From positions 1 to 41,490 of IMG/VR virus record IMGVR_UViG_3300020020_000011: DNA of 41,490 nt, one strand, 5' to 3'. This document shows, in pieces, positions 30,481 through 40,433 of this stretch; position 1 is the first letter of the stretch; every line of letters begins with the position of its first letter. The translations under genes were made by a program, and so were the position numbers. The notes beneath the pieces are model-generated. The model was not told the DNA's origin, ran no database searches, and saw only the letters and a list, made by a program, of their open reading frames with translations. The DNA is from a virus.

Positions 30481-30616
30481 CGAGAAAGAACTACTCGCGA
30501 TCGCAGACAAGTTCGCAGCCGCCGGCGATAAAACGTTCGCGCGCATCTTCCGTTCACTGGCCGAAACCGCGAGGCTTGACGAACAGCAGCGCGCTACCGA
30601 ATACGCTGGGGGCTAG
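30473..30616 (+). CDS. 47-residue protein before the large terminase
   Basis: ATG 30473 inside the previous gene's end, stop at 30614-30616, 4 bases before the terminase ATG. Sequence SEKELLAIADKFAAAGDKTF, then ARIFRSLAETARLDEQQRAT, is helical and charged. A longer frame starting further upstream would overlap the previous gene almost entirely and is not favoured. It may work with the 79-residue protein in packaging; unproven. Confidence 0.5.
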   Translation: MSSEKELLAIADKFAAAGDKTFARIFRSLAETARLDEQQRATEYAGG

Positions 30617-30620
30617 AGCG

Positions 30621-32003
30621 ATGAACGACCTCGGCACCATCCGCTTGCCAACAGACGGATGGAAGCCGCGCCCCCATCAAAAAAACCTATGGCGCTATCT
30701 GTTGCGCGGCGGCAAGCGCGCCGTCGCTGTCTGGCATCGCCGAGCCGGCAAAGACGAGGTGGCGCTGCACGCTACAGCGCAAGCGATGATCAAGCGGCCG
30801 GCCAACTACTGGCATATGTTTCCGCGGTTCACCGATGCGCGAGGCGCGATATGGAATGCAGTCAACCCACATACAGGACGGAGGCGCATCGATGAAGCGT
30901 TCCCACACGAGCTGCGAGCTAACACCCGAGACGACATCATGCAAATCCGTTTCCACAACGGATCAACCTGGGCAGTTGCCGGCAGTGACGCAGTCACCCA
31001 AGGCGGTGGCATTGGTTCGTCGGTCGCTGGTATTGTCTTCTCGGAGTGGGCATTGGCGAACCCATCAGCATGGGCCTACTACCGGCCGATCTTGGAGGAA
31101 AACGCCGGATGGGCGACGTGGATCTCTACTCCCCGAGGACGCAATCATCTACTTCAACTATACCGACATGCTGAACGAACCCCTGGATGGTTCGCAGAAC
31201 TCCTCCCAGCAACAGAAACTGCTGCCCTCTCCCCAGCTGCGCTTGCCGAAACCCGAGCAGAGCTAATCACGCTCTACGGCGAGGATCACGGCCGAGCGAT
31301 GTATGAGCAAGAGATGCTCTGCTCGTTCAACGCTGCGATCATGGGCTCGTTCTATTCGATCGAATGCGCCCAGGTGCGCGCCGAAGGGCGCATCACCGAG
31401 GAGGCGATCGCCCACTACGACAAGCCGGTGAATTACGCATGGGATATTGGCGTCGGAGACGACACATCAATATGGGGCTACCAAAATCAGGGGGCCCAGC
31501 TGGTGGTGCTTTGGCATTACGCCTCATCTGGCGTTGGTGTCGAACACTATCGCGACGTTATCGAAAAGAACGAGCGTGAGCATGGCTGGATCCACGGCAT
31601 CGACTACGTCCCGCATGACGCCAAAGTGAAGGAATGGGGATCCGGCCGGACGCGCGTTGAGACCATGACGACGCTCGGGCTCAAGCCAATGTTGGTGCCG
31701 TTGGCAACGCTCGATGACGGCATCAACGCGGTGCGGCGCACGCTGCCGCTATGCGTGTTTCATCCGCGCGTGGAAGAGGGTGGCTTCTCCGCGCTCGAGC
31801 AATACAGGCGCGAGTGGGATGACGATAAAAAAGCCTTCCGCGCATCGGCCGTTCACGATTGGACATCGCACCCTGCTGACGCCTTCCGCTACCTCGCACA
31901 AGCCTGGAAGCCGGCGCCGCGGCTGATCACCAAGCAACCGAAGCTGGAGGGCTGGCGCATTCCGCCGCCCGCGGCGCCGAAGCGGGGAGGGATCATATTT
32001 TGA
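30621..32003 (+). CDS. terL: Large terminase subunit
   Basis: 460 residues. ATP-driven DNA packaging motor and nuclease. Motifs: an adenine/Q-type region KPRPHQKNLW, Walker A WHRRAGKD (38-45), Walker B with catalytic Glu in GIVFSEW (about 137-143), coupling motif WISTPRG (168-173), then the RNase H-like nuclease with Asp275 (AWDIGVGDDT), Asp333 (YVPHDAKVKEWG) and Asp420 (HPADAFRY). ATG 30621 is preferred to the upstream in-frame TTG because motif spacing and the short gap to the previous gene fit. It starts the portal-head gene order; the next gene overlaps its stop. Confidence 0.92.
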   Translation: MNDLGTIRLPTDGWKPRPHQKNLWRYLLRGGKRAVAVWHRRAGKDEVALHATAQAMIKRPANYWHMFPRFTDARGAIWNAVNPHTGRRRIDEAFPHELRANTRDDIMQIRFHNGSTWAVAGSDAVTQGGGIGSSVAGIVFSEWALANPSAWAYYRPILEENAGWATWISTPRGRNHLLQLYRHAERTPGWFAELLPATETAALSPAALAETRAELITLYGEDHGRAMYEQEMLCSFNAAIMGSFYSIECAQVRAEGRITEEAIAHYDKPVNYAWDIGVGDDTSIWGYQNQGAQLVVLWHYASSGVGVEHYRDVIEKNEREHGWIHGIDYVPHDAKVKEWGSGRTRVETMTTLGLKPMLVPLATLDDGINAVRRTLPLCVFHPRVEEGGFSALEQYRREWDDDKKAFRASAVHDWTSHPADAFRYLAQAWKPAPRLITKQPKLEGWRIPPPAAPKRGGIIF

Positions 32004-32230
32004 GTGAGCCGGCAGACATTTTCACAATACACGCAGTGTCGGGCAAGATGATCCGCGACACTGGCAAGCGCCTGGAAGAGGCGCTGGTGCCGTTTGTAGG
32101 CAAGCTAGACTTCGAGCTGCTGCTCGAGGTGATGGAAGATTTGATGGCGGCTAAGTTCACAACAGGCGACATCGCAGCGGTGTATTCCTATCGACTAGCA
32201 AAGCGGGTGCGTGATGGCGGACAAGGATAG
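32000..32230 (+). CDS. Small protein between terminase and portal
   Basis: 76 residues from a TTG start (32000) that overlaps the terminase stop, with a GGAGGG ribosome site 10 bases upstream. Sequence GKMIRDTGKRLEEALVPFVG, then DFELLLEVMEDLMAAKFTTG, is helical. It overlaps the portal start by 17 bases. A TTG start is unusual but there is no ATG/GTG alternative in frame. Function unknown. Confidence 0.55.
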   Translation: MSEPADIFTIHAVSGKMIRDTGKRLEEALVPFVGKLDFELLLEVMEDLMAAKFTTGDIAAVYSYRLAKRVRDGGQG

Positions 32231-34553
32231 GGTCTCGGACTATCGGCGCGAATACGACACCAAGCCGCACGAAGAGGATCTGCGCTCGGAGGATCATGAG
32301 TACAACCCGACGATCGAGCCCAAGTCGGCCAAGGCCTGGCTGAACCTGCTCGAGGAGAGCGAGGATGCATTCGAGCAGTGGAACGATCACTGCGACAAGA
32401 TCGATCGGCAATATGCCAGCCTCGATCGGCTCGCCTTTGAGGGGCGTAACCGCGAATTTCAAATGTTTTGGGCGAATTGCGAGGTCTTGAAACCCTCGAT
32501 CTATGCCAAGGCTCCGATCCCTGTTGTGGTGCCGAAGTTCAAGGACAGGCGCCCGATCCCGCAGCAGGCCAGCGAGATAATGGAGCGATGCACGAACGTC
32601 GCGTTCGACCTGACCCGCATCAATGACCTGATGCTGCTGGTGCGCGATGACCTCTCAATGAACAGCCGCGGCGTGGCCTGGTGCCGCTATGAGAGCGGCG
32701 GCGACGGTGACTATGACCATGAGAAGGTGTGCATAGACTTCAAGGCGCGGCGCGACTTTCTGCATTCGATCTCACGCAATTGGCGCGAGGTGACATGGGT
32801 TGCCGGCGCCAGCTACCTGACGCGATCGCAGGCCCGCAAGCGGTTTAGCAAGCATTCGGGCGATGCCTACCAGGAGGCCGAGTACAAGGTCGACAAGGAC
32901 AGCAAGGAGGTCGGCGGTGCCGATAATCGCGAGCGGGCGAAGTTCTGGGAAATCTGGGACAAGGGCTCAAGACGTGTCGTATGGGTTGCCGAGGGCGTCG
33001 AGGACATACTTGACGAGGACGATGCCCACCTCGACCTGCAAAATTTCTTCCCCTGCCCAAAACCTGCCTACGGCACAGTACAACGAGGATCCCTCGTACC
33101 TGTACCAGACGCACTACAGTATCGCGACCAGCTGCAGGAGGTGAATATCCTCACCGGCCGCATCCACGCGCTGTCGGACGCCGTCACGGTGAAGGGGTTT
33201 TACCCGGCCGGCGGCGGTGAGATTGCCGACGCGATCCAAACCGCGGTCGACATCAATACGCCAGGCACGGTGATGGTGCCGATCAGCAATTGGGCGGCAT
33301 TCGGTGGCTCGAAAGAGATCATCATATGGATGCCGATCGACATGATCGCGACGACCATCACCCAGCTGGTGGCGCTGCGAAAGCAGATTATCGAGGACAT
33401 CTACCAGATCATGGGATTGTCCGACATCATGCGCGGCGCGACTGACCCTAATGAGACGCTCGGCGCCCAACAATTGAAGACGCAGTATGGGTCGACGCGC
33501 ATCCGCGACAAGCAGCAAGAGCTGGCGCGCCTGGCGCGCGACCTGGTCGAGATCACCAGCGAGATCATCACCGAAAAGTTCGCGGACGACACCATTGTCG
33601 AGATGAGCCAGACCCAGCTGCCGACCAAAAAGTCCCAGGAGCAGAAGGCGGCGCAGATGCAGCAGCGGCTGATGCAGCTGCAGCAACAGATGGCGCAGGC
33701 CCCGCCGCAGCCGCAGCAACCGCAGCCCGGCCAGACGCCGCAGCCGGATCCGAAGCAGGAGCTGCAGAAGCAATTTCAGGCGCAGCTGCAGGAGCTGCAG
33801 AACCTGCCGCAGGAGCCGACGATCGACCAGGTGCTGAAGTTCCTGAAGGATAACAGGGCCAAGTCTTTTGTCCTCGACATCGAGACCGACAGCACCATCA
33901 TGCCGGATGAGCAGCGCGAGAAGCAGCAGCGCACCGAGTTCATTACGGCGATGAGCGGCATGCTGCAGCAGATGGCGCAGATGGTGGCGGCGGCGCCAGA
34001 GGCGGCTACGTTCTGCGGCGAAGTGCTGAAGTTCTCCCTGGCGCCGTACCGCGTCGGCCGCACCATGGACGGCGCAATCGATGACATGATTGAGCAGGCC
34101 CAGAGCAAGGCCGGCCAGGCCAAGGGCGACGACCCGACCACGGCCGCGGGCAAGATTGCGCTGCAGATCGAGCAGATGAAGCAGATCACGGCGAAGGAAA
34201 AGAACAACCAGGATGCAGCATTGAAGGCTGCCGAGCTGAAGCAGAAAGACACCCACAAGCAGTGGGAGCTGCAGAACGAGATAAAGATCAAGCAGGCCGA
34301 GCTGCAGGCCAAGATGCACGATGGTGAGGGCAAGATAGCGGTTCAGAACCAGAAGGCTGCGACCGATCGCGAGGCGCATCAGATGCACATCATTGAGAAA
34401 ACGCAGGACATGGATCTGGCGCGGCAGAAGGCGCAGATGGCGATGCAGACGGCCTCGCAGCAGGCGGTTGCTAAGCAGAACGACATGGCGGCTCGAGCGC
34501 ATGAGCGGCAGGTCGCGGCGATGAACAAACCAACCATTCCCAGGGGGAGATAG
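32214..34553 (+). CDS. Portal protein (P22 type)
   Basis: 779 residues from ATG 32214 (a GTG 3 bases before it is also in frame). N-terminal region AKAWLNLLEESEDAFEQWND and RQYASLDRLAFEGRNREFQM, then KPSIYAKAPIPVVVPKFKDR, is characteristic of P22-like portals of short-tailed phages. The centre has the beta wing and long stem helices (IIEDIYQIMGLSDIMRGATD). The C-terminal 300 residues are Gln/Ala/Lys-rich helix, consistent with the barrel seen in P22 portal. It forms the dodecameric DNA entry ring at one head vertex and docks the terminase. Confidence 0.88.
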   Translation: MADKDRVSDYRREYDTKPHEEDLRSEDHEYNPTIEPKSAKAWLNLLEESEDAFEQWNDHCDKIDRQYASLDRLAFEGRNREFQMFWANCEVLKPSIYAKAPIPVVVPKFKDRRPIPQQASEIMERCTNVAFDLTRINDLMLLVRDDLSMNSRGVAWCRYESGGDGDYDHEKVCIDFKARRDFLHSISRNWREVTWVAGASYLTRSQARKRFSKHSGDAYQEAEYKVDKDSKEVGGADNRERAKFWEIWDKGSRRVVWVAEGVEDILDEDDAHLDLQNFFPCPKPAYGTVQRGSLVPVPDALQYRDQLQEVNILTGRIHALSDAVTVKGFYPAGGGEIADAIQTAVDINTPGTVMVPISNWAAFGGSKEIIIWMPIDMIATTITQLVALRKQIIEDIYQIMGLSDIMRGATDPNETLGAQQLKTQYGSTRIRDKQQELARLARDLVEITSEIITEKFADDTIVEMSQTQLPTKKSQEQKAAQMQQRLMQLQQQMAQAPPQPQQPQPGQTPQPDPKQELQKQFQAQLQELQNLPQEPTIDQVLKFLKDNRAKSFVLDIETDSTIMPDEQREKQQRTEFITAMSGMLQQMAQMVAAAPEAATFCGEVLKFSLAPYRVGRTMDGAIDDMIEQAQSKAGQAKGDDPTTAAGKIALQIEQMKQITAKEKNNQDAALKAAELKQKDTHKQWELQNEIKIKQAELQAKMHDGEGKIAVQNQKAATDREAHQMHIIEKTQDMDLARQKAQMAMQTASQQAVAKQNDMAARAHERQVAAMNKPTIPRGR

Positions 34554-34556
34554 ACC

Positions 34557-34991
34557 ATGGCTACCGCAGCATTCGTCAAATACAATTCATTCATCGATGA
34601 GATCAGCAAGGGCGGGCACAACCTGCAGACCCCGCCGACGCTGAAGCTGGCGCTGACCAATACTGCGCCGAACGCCGCGTCGGACACGGTCTGGAACACC
34701 ACGGTGGCGCCGGCGCCGGCAGCCGCCGCGGGCTATACCGCAGGCGGCAATACGCTGACCGGCGTGACCGGCACCACCACAGCGGGCGTGTTCAAGCTGG
34801 TGGTGGCCGACAGTGTGTTCACGGCGAGCGGCGGCTCGATCGGGCCGTTCCGCTATGCCATCCTGTACAACACGACGGCGTCCAGCAAGCTGCTCGGCTA
34901 CTACGATTATGCTTCGTCCATCACCTTGGCCGACACCGAGACCTTCACGTTCGACGCCGATCCGACCAACGGCATCCTGACGATTACCTGA
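34557..34991 (+). CDS. Virion structural protein, conserved small beta-sandwich type
   Basis: 144 residues. The beginning (FVKYNSFIDEISKGGHNLQT, then TLKLALTNTAPNAASDTVWN) and end (FRYAILYNT, YYDYASSITLADTETFTF) match a family of small phage structural proteins often coded beside tail or head surface genes. It is all beta with no signal peptide. The ribosome site is GGGGGAGA. It begins the set of surface genes inserted between portal and scaffold. Confidence 0.75.
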   Translation: MATAAFVKYNSFIDEISKGGHNLQTPPTLKLALTNTAPNAASDTVWNTTVAPAPAAAAGYTAGGNTLTGVTGTTTAGVFKLVVADSVFTASGGSIGPFRYAILYNTTASSKLLGYYDYASSITLADTETFTFDADPTNGILTIT

Positions 34992-35002
34992 TGGGTGTCT
35001 GA

Positions 35003-38000
35003 ATGGCTCTCCCGGTCACGATCACCGGCATAAGCACGGCGGTCGCGCCGGTTGGGCCGTTCAAGGTGGCGGCGGGGAATTATGCTCAGGTCGCGATTGA
35101 TACCCAAGCTACGCCAGCGAGTGGGAACAATGTTTATGGCGGTGCTGGTAGCGATGCCGCGCAGGGGCAATCTCTTACTAATGGTGCCAGTTCACTTACG
35201 ATAGCAAGCGTTGTCCTGAATATATACAAGGCCGGCACACCGACAGATGATTTTTATATCGAGGTTACATCGACTGATCCTAGGGGATCAGTGCTTGCAA
35301 CAAGCTACCAGATTTCCGCAACGACTATAACTGCAACCTTAGTCGGTTCGGCACAAGCGATTACATTTACATTTGCGTCACCACCAACGATTTCTGCCGG
35401 CGCAACATTTGGCGTTACGATCCGGCGCACGGGCGGTCGCGATGTCTCAAATTTCATACGAATAGGCGCGCAGGCCAGCAGTAGTTATGCAGGCGGCTCG
35501 ACGTGGACTTATGATGGTACTTCATGGCTTGCTGGCAGTGTCGATCTAAAGGTTGTTGTCAACATCGCCGTCACCATCGCCGCCGACTACTATTATTTCT
35601 TCGGGCGCGACGGCACCACGGCGACCACGCTGCAAGCGTATAAGTCGGGTGCTGGTGCAACGATCTATTCAATTCCATCGGGTTATTCTGGGGCGCTAAC
35701 CTTTGGAGACAATGCCACTCGCGCTCGCAGCTATCAGACATTCACGACCGACGCGGACGCGCAGTCGATCACATCCATTGCTTTTGGCCTGCGCAAGGTT
35801 GGAAGCCCGACCGACAATCTTGTTGTCGATATTTATCTGTTCGACACTGGCACAAGCAGGCCGATCGGGTCGTCTCTCGGTACATCGGCAACGCTGGCCG
35901 GGTCCGGCCTGACAACGGCTGCTGTAAAATACACGCTTACGTTTTCAACGCCGGTCGCCGTCAGTCCAGGCACTCGATATGCAGTCGCTGTCAGTCGAAG
36001 CGGGGCGATAGACACCGTCAATTACTATGCAGCCTATTCGGGAGCCACTGCAAATTTTGATGCCGCGCAGGGCAGCGCTAATTACAATTCGACAACAGCC
36101 GTATGGGGCGCAGTTAGTACCACTGATCTGGATCTGCTCGTAGTCGGAACGACAGCTGCCGATCCGACAGTTTCGTGGGGCAGCATCGCCACCAAGACCG
36201 GCTTCACGACCGCCATCCTGAACATCGCGGCCTATCAGGTCGGCAGCGTCATCCATCTGCTGGTGAATGACGGCACGGCGTCGACCAGCGTCGCGACGAA
36301 ATATCTGTCGTTCGACGCGGCCACCGATACGTTCTTGGCGACGACTGAGACGGTTGCGGCGGCGGCAGCGGTCGCAGGACAGATGGGTGCTACGGTATTC
36401 CACAGCTCGCTCGTCGTCCGCTCGACCGGCGTTGTGGTCGCGCTCTACAACGGCTTGCAGACCAATACGTCAGGCACACCACGCGCCCGGATGTACTATG
36501 CGACACGCAGTACGGCTGGCGTTTGGACGGTGGGCGGCAGCAGGGTCGATGCCAATACGGCGACGGACAATACAAACCCGGAAGCAATTCTTGGTGTATC
36601 AGATAGTGTTCATTTCATTTTCTCAGAAGGCGTTGCGTTCAGACAACGGACATTAAGCGCGGCCAATGCCTTGCAGACTGTTTCCGCAATCGCCGGTAAT
36701 GGCCCATATGCTGCTGTGTCGTATGATGATGCAGGCGTTACCAGATGTGTTTCCACATACTCTGGAACTGGTGCAGTATATTTTAATAGCGGCAACACGC
36801 CGACGCTAACTGCCAGTGCAGTTTACAGCAGCGTATCAACCGATCCAAAAGGCTTGTTTAGTGATCAGGGAGATGTCTGGGTCATCTACCGTAACAGCTC
36901 AGATAGTGACCTTTACGCCGCTAGAAGCACGACAGACGGATCAACTTGGTTAACGCCGGTCAATATTTTTACGGCAACAATTGCATCAGCGGCTGTAAAT
37001 CTATCTGTCGACGCCACCATCTACCAGCGCGGCAACAATGTCGTCATCCCCTACATCGTCAACGATGCAGGAACGCTGAAGTACAACGAGTACACGGTAC
37101 GCACGACCACACCGCCGGCGGCGGTGCTGACTGCGCTCCCCGGTGCCGTCACTCTCGCTGGTCCAAGCGTCAAGCTGGCGCGAGCGCATGATTTCAACGT
37201 CACCGCAGGTGCGGTTGCGCTGGCAGGCCAGAACGTCACGCTGCGCTACGGGCACAAATTTCAGGCGGGCGTGAAGGCCTTTGCCGTTGCCGGAAAGCCT
37301 GCCAGCCTCGTTCCTTACGGCTACCTGCTGGATTATCCTGCCGGCGTCGCTATCCTTCAGGTTGGAGGAACAGGCGGCCATCAGAAGGTCGCGCAGGAGA
37401 TCACCGTCCCTGCGGGCAAGCGGTGGACCATCACCGATTACACCGGCAAGTATGAGACGTTTGGCGCTACCGATCAGATCATGATGGAGATCCGCCAGGG
37501 CGCACCTGACGGAGCCTTGATAGCGACGGCGACCAATACAGGATCAACGTCGACCATCCAAAGCAGCATCTGGGGCGGCACATGGTTCTCGTTCAGGTTC
37601 AACAATCCCGAGTTGGACCCCGGCACTTATTTCTTTGTCATCTCTCGCACAGGCGCCCTGAACGATCTCGCCTATTGGCACGTCTGGTTCAACTACAATA
37701 ATTACAGCGGCGGCACGGCATATTCCTGCGTCGGTGGGGTCTGGTCGCTTGATTACGTTGCTGGCATCGACCTGACGACGCAGGTTGTCGGCAAGGAAAG
37801 TGTCTTTACCTCCAATAAGGTTCTTATTGCCGAGACGGGCGCCGTCGCGCTGGCGGGCCAGAACGTCACGCTGACCAAGGCAGGCGCGATTGCGTATTTG
37901 AGGCCTGATGGCGATGTGGCGACGGATGGCTGGACCGATCAGGCGGGTGGCACCAGCAACATCTATCAGTCGATTGACGAAGCCACGGCTGACGATCTCG

Positions 38001-38872
38001 ACTATGTGCAGTCGCCTGACCTTGTCAGTACGAGCCTTGCGGTTCGGCTGTTTGAAGGTTCGACGCAGATTGCAACGTGGAGCCATCCATCTCCAGGTAC
38101 GACGTTCGCGACTGCCGAGCAGACACTGACCGGGCCAGAGTTTGCCGCGATCGGCAATTTCTCAAATCTGTTTGTCGAGTTTGATGACGGCAGCAGCAAC
38201 GTCTACCGCGCGCCGTTGAGCAACCCGCCAGCGGGCGCAGCGGCACCGGCAATCCTACGCTATCGCTACAAGAAGCTGGTCACCGGCTCGGCGACGACAA
38301 CCTGGAACCCGAGCGACAAAGCACCGGGTATTACGGTCGACGGGACCAACCTGATTGTCGGCTCTCTGGGGGCTGGCGGTTATCCAGGGATACGCGCTAT
38401 CGCCAGCCACACCGGCAGTGGGTTGTATTTCTGCTCTATAAAAATGGATGCCTACACTTGGCCGAACGCCGTTGTCTTTGGCATTGCTAACGGTACCGGC
38501 AGTCTGCTTGGCAGCGGAAGCCCGTTCTACAGCAACAACATGATGGGCATGAATGTCGACGGGGCTGTTTGGCTGAACGGCGCTCAGATCGGGACCAGCA
38601 CTGGTCACTATTACGCCAATGCCGTCGCCGATATGTGCGTCGACATAGGCTTGAAGCTGGTTTGGTGGCGGCTGGATGGCGGCCCGTGGAATGCTAACGC
38701 TTCAAACAATCCGGTGACGGGTGTGGGCGGCATCAGCTACGCCGGAATGGCTGGCGATACCGGTGCGATCTACCCCTACATTGCGGTCGAGGCGACTTCG
38801 TCCACCGTAAGAACCAATTTCGGCGCGACCACCTACACCTATGCCAAGCCAGCGGGGGCGTCGGACTGGTGA
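35003..38872 (+). CDS. Very large modular adhesin-like virion protein
   Basis: 1289 residues. Modules in order: two copies of a beta-sandwich-like domain (about 55-190 and 238-382, signatures GTPTDD/GSPTDN and RTGGRD/RSGAID); a strand-rich region resembling BNR/sialidase-type propeller blades (390-700, with STTDGSTW); three 22-residue repeats (707-772); a third beta-sandwich copy (783-930, RTGALND); one more 22-residue repeat (938-960); an Ig-like segment beginning RPDGDVATDGW (967-1072); and a C-terminal SPRY-like domain (1085-1280, CVDIGLKLVWWRLDGG and TNFGATTYTYAKPAG). No signal peptide. It is probably a receptor- or glycan-binding surface protein on head or tail. The ribosome site is weak. 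Confidence 0.75.
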   Translation: MALPVTITGISTAVAPVGPFKVAAGNYAQVAIDTQATPASGNNVYGGAGSDAAQGQSLTNGASSLTIASVVLNIYKAGTPTDDFYIEVTSTDPRGSVLATSYQISATTITATLVGSAQAITFTFASPPTISAGATFGVTIRRTGGRDVSNFIRIGAQASSSYAGGSTWTYDGTSWLAGSVDLKVVVNIAVTIAADYYYFFGRDGTTATTLQAYKSGAGATIYSIPSGYSGALTFGDNATRARSYQTFTTDADAQSITSIAFGLRKVGSPTDNLVVDIYLFDTGTSRPIGSSLGTSATLAGSGLTTAAVKYTLTFSTPVAVSPGTRYAVAVSRSGAIDTVNYYAAYSGATANFDAAQGSANYNSTTAVWGAVSTTDLDLLVVGTTAADPTVSWGSIATKTGFTTAILNIAAYQVGSVIHLLVNDGTASTSVATKYLSFDAATDTFLATTETVAAAAAVAGQMGATVFHSSLVVRSTGVVVALYNGLQTNTSGTPRARMYYATRSTAGVWTVGGSRVDANTATDNTNPEAILGVSDSVHFIFSEGVAFRQRTLSAANALQTVSAIAGNGPYAAVSYDDAGVTRCVSTYSGTGAVYFNSGNTPTLTASAVYSSVSTDPKGLFSDQGDVWVIYRNSSDSDLYAARSTTDGSTWLTPVNIFTATIASAAVNLSVDATIYQRGNNVVIPYIVNDAGTLKYNEYTVRTTTPPAAVLTALPGAVTLAGPSVKLARAHDFNVTAGAVALAGQNVTLRYGHKFQAGVKAFAVAGKPASLVPYGYLLDYPAGVAILQVGGTGGHQKVAQEITVPAGKRWTITDYTGKYETFGATDQIMMEIRQGAPDGALIATATNTGSTSTIQSSIWGGTWFSFRFNNPELDPGTYFFVISRTGALNDLAYWHVWFNYNNYSGGTAYSCVGGVWSLDYVAGIDLTTQVVGKESVFTSNKVLIAETGAVALAGQNVTLTKAGAIAYLRPDGDVATDGWTDQAGGTSNIYQSIDEATADDLDYVQSPDLVSTSLAVRLFEGSTQIATWSHPSPGTTFATAEQTLTGPEFAAIGNFSNLFVEFDDGSSNVYRAPLSNPPAGAAAPAILRYRYKKLVTGSATTTWNPSDKAPGITVDGTNLIVGSLGAGGYPGIRAIASHTGSGLYFCSIKMDAYTWPNAVVFGIANGTGSLLGSGSPFYSNNMMGMNVDGAVWLNGAQIGTSTGHYYANAVADMCVDIGLKLVWWRLDGGPWNANASNNPVTGVGGISYAGMAGDTGAIYPYIAVEATSSTVRTNFGATTYTYAKPAGASDW

Positions 38873-40433
38873 CATGACAGAGCGCATCCAAGTCTCATGG
38901 GTTGAGCTGCAGTTTGCGCCTGCGGCAGCAGGCGCGGCCTATGAGCTGCAGGCGCTCCCCGGCGCGGTAACGCTCGCGGGTACGTCGGTCTCGCTGCGGG
39001 TCGGACGTAAGCTGCAAGTCACGGCAGGCGCGATCGTCCTGGCCGGTCAGAACGTCACGCTACGCCCCACCCGCAAGATGCAGGCGGGCGCCGGCGCCGT
39101 TGTCTTGAGCGGCAAGAACGTCAACCTGCGCTATTCTGGCGAAGGGTACATACTGCAGCCAGGCGGCGATCCCGTCAGCATTATCATCAGCGGCGCGTCG
39201 GCGGAAACCGACTGGGGCAACGCCACTTTCGGGCAGGAGCGCATCGGACAAACCTTCCTGTCAGTCGGAACACGCGTCGACAAGATCTCCGCTCTGGTAG
39301 GCAAGCTCGGCACCCCCGTCGATGGTGTGTGCATAAAACTCTATACGACAGATGCACAGCATCTTCCGGCCACGCTGCTCGGCACGTCGAACGTGGTGGT
39401 GGGAAACACCCTGCTCGACAACGATACGGCAATGGTCGAGTTCACGTTCACGCCGCAAATCGCGGTGGCGAGCGGAGTTGAGTATGCGTGGGCGTTTGAG
39501 CGCACTGGGGCGCTGAACGATTTCAACGAATACATGACGAAGATGACCGATCTGCCAACCTACGCAGGCGGATCTTCTATCTATTACGGCTCTGGCGCGT
39601 GGGGAAACTACTCAGGCAACTACGATACACCATGTACGATTACTCAGTATGTGGCGGGCGGGACGATAAGCCTGTCTGGCAAGAGCGTCACGCTGCGCCG
39701 CACTCACAAGCTGACGGCGACCGCCGGTGCAGTTGCGCTGTCTGGCAAGAACGTCACCTTGCGTCCCACCCGCAAGATGCAGGCCGGGACCGGCGCGATC
39801 GCGGTAGCCGGCCAAACGGTGACGTTGCGCGCCACCCGCAAGATGCCGGTAGGCACGGGCGCTGTTGTCCTGGCCGGCAAGAGCGCTGTCCTAAAGTGGT
39901 CCCGCGAAGGCGCAAGCCTCTCGGCGCAGCCTGGCGCGGTCACGCTCGCCGGTCAGTCCGTCACGTTGCGCTATGCGCGCAAGCTGGTGGTGACCAAGGG
40001 CATATTCACCCTTGCGGGGCAGTCGGTAACGCTACGCACCGATCGCAAGCTGGTCATGACGTTCCCGCCGAATATCCTTATCGGCTCGCAGAACGTCAAC
40101 CTGATCCACGGCATTTCCAAAACGCTGACGGCTCTACCTGGCGCGATCATCCTGTCGGGCAAGAGCGTCAATCTTGCCCACAAGACCCCCGCCAGGATGA
40201 CGGCGCAGCCCGGGGCGATCGTCCTGGCCGGCTCCAGCGTCAACCTGATCCCGGCGGTTAACTACAAGCTGACCGTCCTGCCAGGCGGCATTGTCCTGCA
40301 GGGCGAGCCGATCATGCTGCGGCGGGGCAAGTCCCTGGCGGCCGGCACCGGCGCGATTGTCATATCCGGCGAGACCGCGGCGCGCACCGGCTACGTCTTG
40401 AGGGTCGCCGCCGGCGCGGTCAAGGTCACCCCC
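37121..40433 (+). repeat. 22-residue coding repeats spread over two genes
   Basis: Repeat-coding blocks: 37121-37318 (three), 37814-37882 (one), 38943-39143 (three) and 39651-40433 (about twelve). DNA similarity is high between some copies: GGCCAGAACGTCACGCTG occurs at about 37227 and 37856 with near copies at 39046 and 39746, and CCACCCGCAAGATGCAGGC at about 39068 and 39768. Such identity favours recombination that adds or removes units. Confidence 0.85.

Noticed and set aside
33114-34502. 462-codon minus-strand frame opposite the portal gene
   Set aside because: Leu/Arg/His-rich shadow of the Gln-rich portal C-terminus; it has no recognisable domain and no start signal.
39651-40433. Collagen-like or ice-nucleation-type repeats
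   Set aside because: The period is about 22 residues with the pattern GAVxLAGxxVTLR; neither Gly-x-y triplets nor the 16-residue ice-nucleation octapeptides are present.
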